The translations under genes and the position numbers were made by a program. A stretch of 64,000 nucleotides of DNA, from positions 3,099,001 through 3,163,000 of the forward strand of contig CANJKZ010000922.1 of the NCBI GenBank assembly GCA_947471745.1. The letters are read 5' to 3'. Shown piece by piece: positions 1-12,260 of the stretch. The notes beneath the pieces were generated by a model. The model was not told the origin of the DNA. It searched no databases and was given only the letters and a program-made list of their open reading frames with translations. The DNA comes from Closterium sp. Naga37s-1 (taxonomy: Eukaryota; Streptophyta; Zygnematophyceae; Desmidiales; Closteriaceae). Numbering within the stretch: the first letter of the stretch is position 1; every line of letters begins with the position of its first letter.

Positions 1-3000
1 CCCACTGAGTTCTGTGCCAAGAACCCCCCCCCCATGTACATCACCCTTTACTACCTAGTCACCCGCCTCCCTGACTCTCTTTCTTCAGTCAGGGATCACT
101 TTCTCTCCCTTCGCCCCACCGAGCTGACTGTCGACTTGCTAGAGGAGCGCCTTGCTGCAGCTGAGAAGAGTATCTTAGCTGTTGGTGCTTCTCGCGGCGA
201 CCGTCGCACCCCCTTCTTTGAGGGGTGTTCCCCTGTCCCCCTTCTCCCCTCTGTTGCCTCTGCTGCTGCTGTCGACCTCGTTGGCACTGAGGAGGTCGGC
301 GCTGCGTCTGCCCCTAGTGGGCGACGCCGCACTGGCAAGGGCAAGGGCAGCAGGGGTGGTGGAGGGGGCGGTGGAGGCAGCGGTGGAGGAGGTGGAGGAG
401 GTGGAGGTGGTGGTGGGGGTGTTTCCGGGAGTGGGGGCGTAGGTGGCGGCAGTGGCGGCCGTGGCGGCGGTGGTGGAGGAGGTGGCGGCGGCGGCGGCGG
501 TGGTGGAGGTAGCGGAGGAGGTGGTGCTGGTCGCGGTGCGGCCACGCAGCGTGGAGGCCTTGGTGGCAGCCAGCGTCCGCAGCAGCTGCGCACCCGTGAG
601 ACCCCGTCTGTTCAGCAGCTTCGTGAGTGGTACACTGGCCGTGGGAGGTCTGGGGGTGCAGGTCCCTGCGCGTACGTTCTTCGCACAGGCACTCGTAGTG
701 GGGAGGTGTGTGGTCTCCCACACACCACGCAGCGCTGCTTTGGCCGCTTGACTCACGCTTGGCGTACCCAGTTTCCTGACGCTGTTGATCTTCCTCGTTG
801 GCATGATCTGCTTCTGCAGAATGTGCCTATCTTTGATCTAGATTTTGATGCTATCCTTGCTGCCATGTATGCTCTTGCTGATATTACTGAGGGTGACTGT
901 TACCTGCGTGTCCCGCCCGACCCGGGCACTGTCGCTGCTGCTCTAGGTGCTAGTGCGGCCGCTGCTCTAGGTGCTAGTGCGTCTGCTGCTCCAGGTGCTG
1001 GTACGTCTCCTCCCTCTGGTACTGCACCTACTGAGTCCTTTCACACCTTCACACTTGACTCTGGTGCTTCGCGCTCTTTCTTTAGAGACAGCACCACGCT
1101 CACGCCGCTCCGTCGGCCTGTTGCGGTCTCCCTTGCTGACCCCTCCGGGGGACCATACCTTGCACACTCCTCCACGGTTCTACCGTGTCCTGCGGCCCCG
1201 TCGGGCTTGCTGTCGGGACTCCACCTCCCCTCGTTCTCTACGAACTTGGTGAGTGGAGCTGACCTCCAGGACGCATGGGTTGACCAGTTCACCCCTGGAG
1301 GTCAGCGTGTGACCCACTGCACTTGCTCTCGGACGGGCCGCCACCTGGCCACTTTCACCCATCGGCCAGGGTCGAGTCTGTACGCACTGACTACTGCGCC
1401 TCCTCCGGTTCCTGAGTCTGGTCAGGTAGCTGCGTCCAGTCAGGTGTTTGCTGCTGCGTCCAGGTCTAGTCCTGCGTCTGCCCCCTGCTCGTGTCATCCT
1501 CTGGCGCACGAGACTCTCCTCTGGCACCACTGCCTTGGTCACCCCTCCCTGCCTCGTCTTCGAGGTATGGCCTCCCGTGCTCTTGTCTCTGGACTCCCCA
1601 GGTCCCTCCCTCCCCTTCCTCCGGGGCCTGCCCCCACCTGTATTCCTTGTGTCAAGGGCCGGCAGCGCGCCGCTCCTCACTCCTCCTCGTTTCCTCCGAC
1701 TGAGGCCCCTCTGCAGACTCTTCACGTGGACGTGTAGGGCCCAGCCCGCGTTCGTGGACAGGGTCACGAGCGTTACTTCCTGCTGGTCGTTGACGACTAC
1801 TCGCGTTACATAACATTCTTCCCCTTGCGCAGCAAGGGTGAGGTCACTGAGGTGTTGATCGACTCGATCCGCGGTGCTCGTCGCCAGCTTAGTGAGAGTT
1901 TCGGCTCCGACCTTCCTGTTTTGCGTCTGCACTCAGACACAGGTGGGGAGTTTTCCTCCGACCTTCTGAGAGCCTTCTGTCGTTTGGAGGGCATCCGCCA
2001 GACGTTCACGCTTCCGGCCTCCCCGCAGCAAAATGGGATTGCTGAGCGCCGCATTGGCATGGTCATGGATGTCGCTCGTACGTCCATGATCCATGCGGCT
2101 GCTCCCCACTTTCTGTGGCCGTTCGCGGTTCAGTACGCTGCGCATCAGATCAACCTTCAGCCTCGTGTCTCCTTGCCGGAGACCACACCTACTCTGCGGT
2201 GGACGGGGAAGGTTGGCGATGCGTCCGCGTTCCGTGTCTGGGGATCTCGAGCTTTTGTCCGCGATACTACAGCGGACAAGCTGTCCTCCCGTGCCGTTCC
2301 CTGTGTCTTCCTTGGCTTCCCTCCTGACGCACTCGGGTGGCAGTTCTACCACCCCAGCTCGCGTCGTGTTCTGTCCTCGCAGGACGTCACTTTTGACGAG
2401 TCGATGTCGTACTACCGTCTCTTTCCCTACCGCACTGCCTCTCCCCCTCCCCCGCCGCTCTTCCTTGCCCCAGGTACTCCTCCGGTAGTCCCCCTTCCCC
2501 CCCAGGGTCCTGCCCCCTCAGGTGTGTCCCAGGTAGACCCTGCCGAGCCGGTCGAGGTAGCTGTCGACTCAGGTGCTGCTAGGGGTGCTGACCCTGCGGG
2601 TGCTGAGTCTGGGGGTGCTGAGACTGGGCGTGCTGAGCCTGGGGGTGTGGCGCCTGAGGGTACTGTGTCTGGAGGTGCTGAGCCTGCGCATGTTGAGTCT
2701 GGAGGTGCTCTGGGTGTCCCATCGCGGCGGGAGCCCCTCTCTCCACAGCGGCTTCGTGAGTGGTACTCTCGGCGCTGTCGGGTTGCTGCTGGAGGTGCTG
2801 CTGGTGCGGGTGCTGCTGGAGGTGCTGGAGCTACTGTAGGTGCTGCTGGTGCTGGAGCTCCTGGAGGTGCTGGTGCTGCTGGAGGTGGTGCTGGTGCTGG
2901 AGCTCCTGGAGGTGCTGCTGGTGCTGGAGCTGGTGGAGGTGCTGCTAGGACTGGAGACCCTGAGGCTAAGGGTACCGGTTCTGTCTCTGCTGTTTCTCGA

Positions 3001-5296
3001 GGCGCTGCGCGGCCGCGGCCGTACTACGTTCCGCTTCTTCAGCAGGTTCTTGGCTCCCCACCTTCTCCTGGTCCTCCTCCTCCTTCCCTGAGTCCACCGC
3101 CGGTCCCGTCTCAGTCGCAGTTACAGCCGGCCTCTCCGCTGCCTGGTCCTTCTCCTTACTCTGGTCCGACTAGAGGTCTTACGGAGCGTCGTGAGCCTGA
3201 GTCGCGTCCTGTGTCGCCTGCGTCTCGTTCTACGTCGCCTGTCCGTTCTGTTCGCGCTGGTCGTGTTTCGCGTCCGCGTCTTCCTCCTGTCCCTGGCACT
3301 CACTCTATGACTCTGCGTTCTTCCACTGCTCCACAGCGTGTCCCTCTGCCCTCTCCTCCTGCGTCCTCTCTTCCTGACGGTCCGGACCCGGAGTCTGACT
3401 CCCTTCGTGCTGCTAGTCCTACTCACGCGCTTTCTGGCCACTGCTATCACTGACCCCCTGTTTGAGTTCTCTGCTGCATCTGCTCTTGTTGCTGAGCTTG
3501 TTGACTTTGCTGCAGCCTGTCGCCTAGACTACGCCGCTAGTCTTGTTGCTGAGTCTGCGTCTGTGTCTCTCTGTCCTCCGTCCGTCGGGGGTGAGTGTGC
3601 TCTTGGCACGGACGTCCTTGAGGACAGGCAGGAGGACCTTGAGTGTTTTGCAGCTGCTTCACCTCATCTCGTGTCCATGCTGCTTGCCCCTGAGGGAGAC
3701 CCGGATGCACTAGACATCCCGACCCCGCGCTCTAACGCAGAGGCGATAGAGGGTCCCTACTCCTCCCAGTGGCAGGCAGCCATGGACGCAGAGATGGCTT
3801 CCTGGAAGTCCACAGGCACCTACGTCGACGAGGTTCCCCCACCTGGGGCGAACATCGTCAGTGGCATGTGGATCTTCAGGGTGAAGCGGCCGCCGGGTTC
3901 TCCGCCTGCCTTCAAGGCGCGTTACGTTGCACGTGGCTTCAGTCAGCGACAGGGAGTTGACTTCTTTCAGACCTTCTCCCCTACCCCGAAGATGACCACT
4001 CTTCGGGTACTGCTGCACGTTGCTGCTCAGCGTGACTACGAGCTCCACTCGCTTGACTTCAGCACAGCCTTCCTACAGGGCAGCCTGCACGAGGAGATCT
4101 GGCTGCGCCGCCCACCTGGCTTCACTGGGTCGTTTCCTGCTGGTACCCAGTGGAGCCTCCGACGGCCAGTCTACGGTCTCCGCCAGGCGCCCCGTGAGTG
4201 GCACGACACGCTCAGGACGACTCTTGCTGCTCTTGGTTTTGCTCCTTCCACTGCTGACCCTTCTCTGTTTCTACGCACTAACGCTACTCTGCCGCCGTTC
4301 TACGTTCTTGTGTACGTGGACGACCTTGTCTTTGCTACTGCTGACACGGAGGCACTCGCCCACGTGAAGTCCGAGCTGCAGAAGAGACACACGTGCACAG
4401 ACCTGGGTGAGCTCACAAGCTATCTTGGCTTGCGGATCACTCGGGACAGAGCACAGCGCACCATTACCTTGACTCAGTCACACATGGTGCAGCAGGTCCT
4501 TCAGCGCTTCGGCTTCACCTACTCCTCGCCACAGTCCACTCCTCTGCCTACCGGTCACTCGCTCTCAGCTCCACCTTCGGACGAGTCCGTAGAGCCGAGT
4601 GGCCCGTATCCAGAGCTTGTGAGCTGCCTCATGTACCTGATGACTTGCACACGACCTGACCTCGCATACCCTCTCAGCCTTCTGGCTCGCTACGTGGCTC
4701 CCGGCAGGCACCGAAAGGTGCACTGGGATGCTGCGAAGAGGGTGTTGCGATACTTGTGCAGTACATCGGGCATGGGGCTCGTGCTTGGAGGACGGGCTCG
4801 AGTTGTCCTCACTGGTCACGCTGACGCCTCCTGGGTTGACGACTTGGCTACGCAGCGGTCGTCACAGGGTTACACCTTCAGCCTTGGCTCCGGTTCTGTC
4901 TCCTGGCGGTCTACCCGCTCTTCTTCTGTTCTCAGCTCCAGTTGCGAGGCTGAGATCTACGCTGGGGCCATGGCTGCACAGGAGCTTCGCTGGCTCACCT
5001 ACCTGCTGACCGACTTGGGAGAGGCGCCTCGTTCTCCTCCAGTTCAGTACGTCGACAACAAGGCCATGCTGGCCTTGTGTTAGGAGCACAGACTGGAACA
5101 CAGAACGAAGCACATTGCTCTGCGCTACTTCCTTGCTGGAGAGTTGCAGCAGCGTGGCCAGCTTCGTCTTGCTTACGTGGCCTCTCCGGCCAACACTGCT
5201 GATGTTTTCACCAAGGCACTTCAGCCTTGTGATCATCAGCGTTTCTGTACTGTGTTAGGCCTTGTACCTACTGTGCCTCACTTGTTGACTTCTTGA
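1..5296 (+). pseudogene. R1 gag-pol coding remnant (copia)
   Basis: Fossil polyprotein that once packaged, copied and integrated the element. Parts in order: C-terminal gag with a glycine tract (about 350-535); a Cys/His cluster spaced C-x13-C-x3-H-x4-C (about 667-735); aspartic protease with LDSGAS (about 1053-1070); GAG pre-integrase HETLLWHH (about 1507-1570); integrase core with SPQQNGIAER (to about 2460); a Pro/Gly/Ala linker with 15 bp coding repeats (about 2460-3330); RT with YVDDL near 4312; RNase H with CEAEIYAG and DNKAMLALC (about 4815-5250). Assignment to copia rests on integrase lying before RT. It is broken, with about three breaks, and is presumably inactive. Confidence 0.92.
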
Positions 5297-5525
5297 CTTT
5301 GCTTGTACTGTACTCTATATACTTATACCTGCATGCTTACACTTGCTAGGTTGTGTTCACTGTATTGTTTGCTTTCCTTTATAAAACTCTGCATGTGAAC
5401 TGGCCTTCTGGCCCTTTGCTTGTGCTCAGACTGTGTGGTGACTTTGTGATCCACCCTGAGTTTGCTTTGTCTTTTTTGACTGGTCTTGTGACCCCTTGTT
5501 CTCCCCCACTTTGCCTATGGGGGTG
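5297..5525 (+). other. R1 3' untranslated module and polypurine tract
   Basis: AT-richer stretch between the end of pol and the 3' LTR. It ends in a purine-rich primer tract (ctatgggggtg, 5515-5525), the expected plus-strand priming site. The same module recurs in R6 (23523-23751) and, in shortened form, in the non-coding elements R13 (about 42361-42489) and R9 (29204-29340, reverse), including the phrases gtgtggtgac and gtgatcca. Confidence 0.8.
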
Positions 5526-5660
5526 TGTCAAACATATATTTACTATAGTCTGTTTAGGCTGTAGTGGGGTAGTCCTTAGAGGGTACAAAACTTATGTGTT
5601 TCCTACTTGTACCCTTCTCATTTCCTAATTCATTCATTCTTTCGTCAAATCCTTCTCACA
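5526..5660 (+). repeat. R1 3' LTR (135 bp)
   Basis: Starts TGTCAAAC and ends TTCTCACA, directly after the polypurine tract. It aligns along its length with the R6 5' LTR (15954-16086). It carries the shared LTR core gtagtggggtag and an imperfect hairpin after it. Such a short LTR is at the low end for copia. Confidence 0.9.
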
Positions 5661-6503
5661 CCAGTGCCTCCAGCTCTAGGGTCTCCAGCTCCAGTGCCTC
5701 CAGCTCCAGCTCCTGCAGCACCACCAGCTCTGGCATCTCCAGTACCTCCTGGACGAGCACCTCCGGGACTAGAAGCGCCCGCACCTCCAGCACCTCTAGT
5801 ACCAGCAGCACCACCAGCTCCGGCAGCTCCAGTACCTCCAGTACGAGCACCTCCAGGACCAGCTGCTCCAGCACACCCGGTCCCTCCAGCTCCATTGCCT
5901 CCAGCACCAGCAGTACCTCCAGCACCTCCAGGACTAGCAGCTCCAGCGCCTCTTGCTCCAGGGCCTCGAGCGGTAGGGCCTCCAGCTCCAGCAGCGCCAC
6001 TCCGAAGGCGGGTGCGCCGAGCAAACCAGACGCGCAGCTCCTATGGTGAGAGAGGCTTCCGCCGGCGAGACCGCCGTGGCGAGGCACGCGTAGGACCTCC
6101 GGCATACGCAGTACCCCTAGGCTCAGCACCCCCGGACTCAGTACCCTCTGGTTCAGCACCCCCAGGCTCCGCACACTGAGGATCAACACCCCTAGGCTCC
6201 ACACTTGCAGGCTCAGCACCCCCAGGCTCAGCACCTCCAGACTCAGCACCCCCAGGCTCCGCACCCTCAGGCTCAGCACCCCCAGGCTCCGCACTCTCAG
6301 GCTCAATACCCCCAGGCTCCGCACCCTCAAACTCAGCACCCCCAGATGCAGCACCCCTAGCACCACCACCCCCAGCAGCACCAGAGTCTACAGTGACCTC
6401 GACAGGCTCAGCCAAGGGGTGGGTCTACCTGAGACACACCTGAGGGAGCAGGACCCTGAGGGGGGAGGGGGTCTACCGGAGGGGTACCTGGAGCGAGGAA
6501 GAG
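5661..6503 (-). mobile_element. R2: copia fragment, integrase-RT linker only
   Basis: Reverse-strand reading gives the repetitive linker typical of this family: GGAEPGGAES-like units (about 6120-6400) and Gly/Ala/Thr units (about 5661-6000), with the arginine-rich joint between them. It is nearly the same as the R4 linker at about 13180-13900. The left side is cut by R1 and the right side is fused to R3 without an LTR between. Confidence 0.85.
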
Positions 6504-7545
6504 TACAATGCAAAGCATCTCTATGCAAGTATGTGAGGGCATGTAGACACAAGCCCCAGCTGAGTGCAGAAACGCTGGTGGCCACAAGGCGGCAACGCTT
6601 TGGTGAAAATATCTGCAGTATTTGCCTTAGAGACCACACGTACCTCGCGGGCCTGGCCACGCTGCTGCAACTCACGCAGAAGGAAGTAACGAAGCTGGAT
6701 GTGCTTCGCCTTCCCAATCAGTCGGGGCTCCTCGCACAACAGGGTAGCAGACCTGTTGTTGGCGAACAAGACTGGGGGAGAGCGAGGCCGCTCGCCAAGG
6801 TCGGTGAGGAGGAAAGACAGCCAGCGAAGCTCCTGGGCGGCCATGGCCGCAGCGTACACCTCTACCTCACAGCTTGGAACTGGAGACAGATGACGCCCGA
6901 GTCGACCTCCACGAAACAGCTCTGGTCCCAATATTGAAGCAGTAACCCTATGTAGAACGCAACAACTCTGCATCATCAGCCCACGATGAGTCCGAATATC
7001 CTGTAAGTGTAACTGGCTGCTTCCCTCCAAGGACAAATCACATGCCTGATGTACTCGCCAAATACTTCGCCCATATGCGACCATTCTCACACGCTGTACC
7101 TTGGAGAACGGGAAGCGGAACCGCGTGAGGATCTGCTCGACAATATGCGACTGCCCTGTCCCTGGTGATCTGCAGGCCCAGGTAGCGCTGCATCTCACCA
7201 AGGTCAGTGCAAGTGTGTCTCCTCTGCAGTTCCTCCTTCACGGAGGCCAGTGCGCGTTTTTCAGGAGTGGCAAAGATCAAGTCGTCAACATAAACCAGAA
7301 CAAAAGACGGGGTCGAGCTACGGAGGACGAACAGCGACGGGTCAGCAAACAACGGAAAGGAGTCAAGCGCTACAAGAGTCGTGCGAAGTGTGTCGTGCCA
7401 CTTACGAGGAGCCTAGCGCAGGCCGTAGACCGGTCGACGCAGCTGCCACTGGGGCCCAGGAGGGGAAAGAGCCAGCGAAGCCAGGCGGGCAACGCAGCCA
7501 GATCTGCTCGTGTAGGCTCCCCTGAAGAAACGCTGTGGAGAAGTC
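6504..7545 (-). mobile_element. R3: copia fragment, RT end and RNase H
   Basis: Reverse strand carries an RT palm with YVDDL (about 7278-7294), LGLQITRDRA (about 7170) and RNase H with AAAMAAQELRWL (about 6830-6860), finishing near 6521. It is a relative, not a direct copy, of R1/R6. Its RT overlaps in content with the RT part of R4 next to it, so two copies are fused here. Broken, several breaks. Confidence 0.85.
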
Positions 7546-8013
7546 CAAGAATTCTCAGTGTCAGCAGTGGCAAAAACCAAGTCGTCAACGTACACGGGGA
7601 TGTAGAACGGCGTTCGCGAAGTGTCGATGCGCAGAAACAGCGACAGGTCCGCAGTCAAAGGAGCAAACTCAAGAGCCGCAAGCGTCGTCCTCAGTGTGTC
7701 GTGCCACTCGCGAGGCGCCTGGTGGAGACCGTAGACTGGCCACCGAAGGCTCCAGTGGGTACCTGCATGAAACGACCCAGTGAAGCCAGGTGGGCGGCGC
7801 AGCCAGATCTCCTCGTGCAGGCTGCCCTGTAAGAAAGCTATGCTGAAGTCAAGAGAGTGAAGCAAGTAGTTACGCTGGTCGGCGACGTACAACAGCACCC
7901 GAAGAGTGGTCATCTTTGGGGTAGGGGAGAAGGTCTGGAAGAAGTCAACTCCCTGTCGCTGACTGAAGATTCCTGCAACGTAATGAGCCTTGAAGACAGG
8001 CGGAGAACCCGGC
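7546..8013 (-). mobile_element. R4 (left part): copia RT segment, separated from the rest by R5
   Basis: Reverse strand encodes RT of the Gly-rich copia family: TFSPTPKMTT, FLQGSLHEEIWLRRPPG and YVDDLVFATADT (about 7570-7595). The text at 7980-8013 reads on into 12266 on the far side of R5, across the R5 target duplication CCGGC, so both sides belong to one element that R5 entered. Broken. Confidence 0.88.
8009..8013. repeat. Target site duplication of R5, left copy (CCGGC)
   Basis: CCGGC lies directly before the TGTGAGA start of the left R5 LTR and is repeated at 12261-12265 directly after the right LTR. Removing R5 and one copy restores continuous R4 RT text on the other strand, so this is a genuine insertion footprint. 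Confidence 0.93.
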
Positions 8014-8374
8014 TGTGAGATTATGACGGCTTATGCTAGCATTGCTAGCTTGCCTTGACTTTTTTATGTTATTACTAGCTTAGCTATAATTTTTCTTGCA
8101 TGCTTTTGCTTGATTTCCTAGGTTCGTTGCCTTTACTATAGTTATTATAGTTGTAGGCACCGAGCTTGGTTGAGTGCACCGAATTCTAGGCTTTTCGGTT
8201 GCCACCGAATTGCCCTTTACCAAATTCGGGAAGGACCCGTTCGGGGCGCTTCGCGACCCGCGGAACCTTCTAGTAACACCCAGGTTACTGCCTTTGTGTC
8301 GAGCCTACATAGCCTCGCCTTGTACCTAGATGATTCATTCGATAGATTTATCTTTCCTGAACTAGATCCTCACA
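8014..8374 (+). repeat. R5 5' LTR (361 bp)
   Basis: Begins TGTGAG and ends CCTCACA; it matches 11899-12260 along its whole length with scattered differences. It is followed two bases later by a primer site. Confidence 0.93.
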
Positions 8375-8376
8375 CT

Positions 8377-8390
8377 TGGTAATCAGAGCG
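8377..8390 (+). other. R5 primer binding site
   Basis: TGGTAATCAGAGCG directly inside the 5' LTR resembles the complement of the initiator-Met tRNA 3' end used by many plant LTR elements. The stretch 8391-8867 that follows is leader; it contains two similar phrases about tcggatcgagtttc and otherwise nothing I recognise. Confidence 0.7.
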
Positions 8391-8867
8391 GGTTTACACG
8401 CGAGGTCTTCAACCGCTAAGTTCCGGCCTTTAAAAACCGCGGGGGCGAGAACAAAAGCGCCGATACGGGTATGTAAAACCAGTTCCGCGCAATTTTTCTA
8501 AGTCCCTCTCGATTCGGTTTTCGAACACCCTTCAGATTTACTGGTGAAAAGGTTGGAGTTTCGACCGTTCGATCGAGTTTCATCTCAACGGCCCAGAGAA
8601 TTTCGCCAAAAAACGTTGGAATTTGGAGCGTCGGATCGAGTTTCTTCTCAACGGCCGAGATCGAACGTGAATTTCAACTAAGGGAGATTTACGTGACCTA
8701 CAGAATTCGCGCTCGTCGATTTTACAGTCAACTCGACTCGCACGCTCCCACGACTCGAAAAACTCCTTGCGAACCGATCGGTAGCCGTAGCAGCAGTAGC
8801 AGCGACGGCGAAGACACCGACAAATTTATCTGCGACAAGGGCAGCAGCTACAGTTATTCTCGAAGCA

Positions 8868-11800
8868 GTGGAGCTGAGGCTAACGGAGGCGTTCGATCCT
8901 ATAGTTCAAGGGAACGACGTTCGTCGATTTGTAGCTGAACTCGAAATTTACTTCGAAGCCGTTGGATGCACGACCCCGACAAAAGACGCAATGCGCATAC
9001 GGCTCGCAGCAACACTGTTACGAGGCCCAGCTCTAAAGTGGATCAACAACAGTATAGTCCAAGGCGAAGGGACGTGGGCGCAGTTTCGTGCAGCACTGAT
9101 CGAACAGTTCGACGCGTTGAACAGTAGCTACTACGGAACACGACGCAACAAGCCAAATAGTGGCATGGGGCGATTGGCACCACCCACGACTGCCGACCCG
9201 ATGGAGAATGACAAGGGCGATGTGGAGCAGCGGCTAGCAAAAAATGAGTCGTGCGAATTTTGCGGCGCTACAGGACATCGTATCTTGGCGTGTTGGAAAA
9301 TGAAGAGAAGGCGTGCGGAGCTAAGGGACAAGAACAGTGCGGCACCCCCAAAGCAGAAAACGGACAACGTGGCAACTTCGGAGAGGGCGAAAAAAGGAGA
9401 ATATGGTGGCACAAATTTAAAACGTCACGACCAGCCGGCACCAGGGGAAATCGCCGAGACTAAAGGAGGATCCGCGAAACAAGACCCTGCACCGAACGAG
9501 AAACTCCAGCCGTACACCCCGACAAGACGTTGGAGAAAATTGGAGAGTCATCGGAGGAGACCCAATTTACAGCAACGATGGTGGACGGTACGAAGCTTCC
9601 CATCCACGGCGAGTCAACACTGCAGCTGCAGATTGGAGCGTTGAGGTGGAAGCCAATCACGAACATCAAAGGATTGGATTTCATCTTGGGGCGTGACTTT
9701 CTGAAGCGGTTCAACCCCGAGATCGGTTGGGTCAACAAGAAGGCGTGCATCTACAATAACGGGAAACGTGTGGAGCTGAGAAGTTGGACGGACACAGGGG
9801 ATGTTCCTGAAACAACACTGGCACGGTTCGAACGGACGGTGAACGAGAGTAACACAGGTTGCTTAGCATTGGTTATGGCAGCAGCAGAGGAGGAGAAGCC
9901 GAACACAGAGCTACCTGCAGCAGTTAAGGAGGTCTTGGAGCAGTACAAGGATATAATGCCCGACGACCTACCCGCAGGCATACCTCTAGCACGCACCCAC
10001 GAGCACGAGATCGTGGAGGAACCAGGTGCGAAACCCGTCTCACGTGCACCATACCGACTAAGTCTGACAGAACTGACAGACATGAAGAAACAGATTGAAT
10101 ATCTACTGGACAGACAACTGATCCGCCCATCCACCTCTCCCTACGGTGCACCAGTTCTCTTCACTCCAAAATCAGACGGCAGTTTACGGATGTGCATCGA
10201 CTACTGTGCACTGAACAAACAGACACTAGAAAACAAATACCCCATACCGCGCATAGACGATCTTCTGGACCAACTGCGTAGTGCAACATTCTTTTTGAAG
10301 CTGGACCTACGGTCGGGTTACTGGCAGATCAAGATGGCAGACAACTCGGTCCACAAGACGGCGTTCCGTACCAGATACGGCTCCTACGAATACTTGGTGA
10401 TGTCGTTCGGACTCTGCAACGCACCAGCAATGTTCCAGGCGGAGATGAATCACATCTTATGGCCCCTGTTGGACGAATGCGTGGTGGTGTACCTGGACAA
10501 CATTCTCATCTACTCCAAGAACATGAAGGAGCACGTAGAGCATCTGTGGAAGGTGTTCGAGATCCTGCGGAAAAACAAGTTCTACGTGAAGCTGTCGAAG
10601 AGCGACTTCGCCCTGAAGAAGGTGCAGTTTCTCAGGCACATGGTGAGTGCCGAGGGCGTACACGTGGACCCGCGGAAGATCGAAGCCGTCAAGAAGTGGA
10701 AAGTTCCGGAGAACGTGAAGGAGTTGCAGCAGTTCCTAGGCTTCGCCAACTACTACAACAGGTTCATGCCGCAATATGCTAAGATAGCAGTGCCACTGAC
10801 CAACGTACTAAATAAGGATACGCCCTATAAATGGGATACTCCTCAACAGCAAGCCATGGAGCAGCTACAGACAGCACTGACTACAGCGCCAGTACTCATC
10901 CTACCGGATCCAGATAGAGACTACGTGGTGGTGAAGCAACTGCCCGCCTCTTCTTCGACCGCATCATCACCATCCACGGCATCCCCGCTACGCTCATCTC
11001 AGACAGAGACCCTAAGTTCACTAGTAAGTTCTGGAGGGAACTCATGGGATTGTTGGGGACGAAGCTTGCGATGTCTTCAGCATACCACCCCCAGATTGAC
11101 GGACAGATAGAGCGACTCAATCAGGTGGTTGAACAGTTACTGCGTACCGCTTGCAAAAACGACATCAGCCACTGGGATTCACAGTTACCGACGCTTGAGT
11201 TCGCTTACAACAATGCTTAGCATGCGGCCACAGGGAAATCTCCTTTCTTCCTGTGTTACGGACGGGAACCAGGAACCACTTACACCACAGCAGCCAACCA
11301 CACCGGCACACGTCCAAGCCGCACACGACTTCATCACCACCATGCAGCAGCTATGGGAGAAGACTCAGCGACGTCTCACCACGATGCAGAACTCCCAGAA
11401 GCAGTCTGCCGATCGACAGCGACGAGATCACTCAGTAGCAGTCGGAGATCATGTGGTTCTCGACACACGCAACTTGGACTTATCTTATCTGCCATCCAAG
11501 CTCCGGCCTCGCTTTTGTGGCCCCTTTCGCATTAACGCACAGGTGACACCAGTAACATTCCGCTTGCGCTTACCTACTACGTGGAAGCTTCACAACGCTT
11601 TCCATGTTTAGCTACTGAAGCCCTACAAGGACCCCAACCAACAGTTCCAGGAACGCCAGCTACCGCCACCACCACCTGTTCTCGTACAAGACAAACCAGA
11701 GTACGAGGTAAAACGAGTGCTCGCTCATCGACGCAGACTTGGCAACACGCTCGAGTTACTTGCTACGCTGGAAGGGATATGACCAATCGGAGGACAGTTG

Positions 11801-11880
11801 GGTTGCAGAAGCTGATATGGGCGACGCACGCCGTGCTCTCAATGACTATCTTGTCAATCAGGGTGTTTCTCACGCCACCC
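8868..11880 (+). pseudogene. R5 gag-pol coding remnant (chromovirus)
   Basis: Parts seen: gag (about 8868-9150) with a retrotransposon-gag helix pattern (ALKWINNSIV); CCHC zinc knuckle CEFCGATGHRILAC (about 9250-9295); protease C-terminal motif FILGRDFL (about 9680-9705); RT (about 10030-10520) with LKLDLRSGYWQI and MSFGLCNAPAMFQ; the start of the RNase H region (WDTPQQQAMEQL, about 10833-10930); integrase with YHPQIDGQIERLN (about 11085-11125); and a C-terminal chromodomain-like segment (YEVKRVLAHRRR, about 11700-11860). Chromodomains in this position steer chromoviruses to modified chromatin in known families. Broken, several breaks, no longer able to move alone. Confidence 0.88.
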
Positions 11881-11898
11881 AGCTTTGAGGGGGGGACG

Positions 11899-12260
11899 TG
11901 TGAGAGTACGACGGCTTATGTTGGCATTGCTAGCTTGCCTGGACTTTATTATGTTATTACTAGCTTAGCTTTATTTTATCTTGCATGCTTTTGCTTGACT
12001 TCCTAGGTTCGTTGCCTTTACTATAGTTATTATATTGTAGGCACCGAACTAGGTTGAGTGAACCGAATTCTAGGCTTTTCGGTTGCCACCGAATTGCCTT
12101 CTACCGAATTTGGGAAGGACCCGTTCGGGACGCTTCGCGACCCGCGGAACCTTCTAGTAACACCCGGGTTACTGCCTTTGTGTCGAGCCTATATATAGCA
12201 TCGCCTTGTACCTAGGTGATTCATTCAATAGATTTATCTTTCCTGAACCAGGTCCTCACA
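11899..12260 (+). repeat. R5 3' LTR (362 bp)
   Basis: Starts TGTGAGAG after the purine tract tttgagggggggacg (11884-11898) and ends CCTCACA before the second CCGGC. Confidence 0.93.
12190..12198 (+). promoter_or_regulatory. Candidate TATA box in the R5 3' LTR
   Basis: TATATATAG about 60 bp before the LTR end is a reasonable pol II TATA element for this LTR family. Assignment is by motif only. Confidence 0.35.

Larger units (their letters stand above)
1..5660 (+). mobile_element. R1: Ty1/copia LTR retrotransposon, Gly-rich gag family, left end outside the window
   Basis: Copia order of parts is read directly: gag remnant, protease, GAG pre-integrase, integrase, reverse transcriptase, RNase H, 3' untranslated module, polypurine tract and 3' LTR. 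It is close to R6 along its whole length; base 1 matches R6 near 17939, so the 5' LTR, leader and gag start lie off the left edge. Its right end abuts the integrase-RT linker of R2, so R1 apparently inserted into R2. The coding part is broken, about three breaks. Confidence 0.95.
8014..12260 (+). mobile_element. R5: Ty3/gypsy LTR retrotransposon (chromovirus), inserted in R4
   Basis: Two LTRs of about 361 bp flank gag, zinc knuckle, protease, RT, integrase and a chromodomain, the gypsy order with RT before integrase. A 5 bp direct repeat CCGGC (8009-8013 and 12261-12265) marks the insertion. By eye the LTRs differ at roughly 25-30 of 361 positions (about 8 percent), so it is much older than R13 or R16. 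Broken, several breaks. Confidence 0.95.

Noticed and set aside
96-593. Proline-rich reverse-strand open frames in the gag region (also 18035-18484)
   Set aside because: They are the complement of the glycine tract of R1 and R6 gag; the composition keeps all frames open.
8170-8382. 70-codon forward frame
   Set aside because: Lies inside the R5 LTR; no coding evidence.
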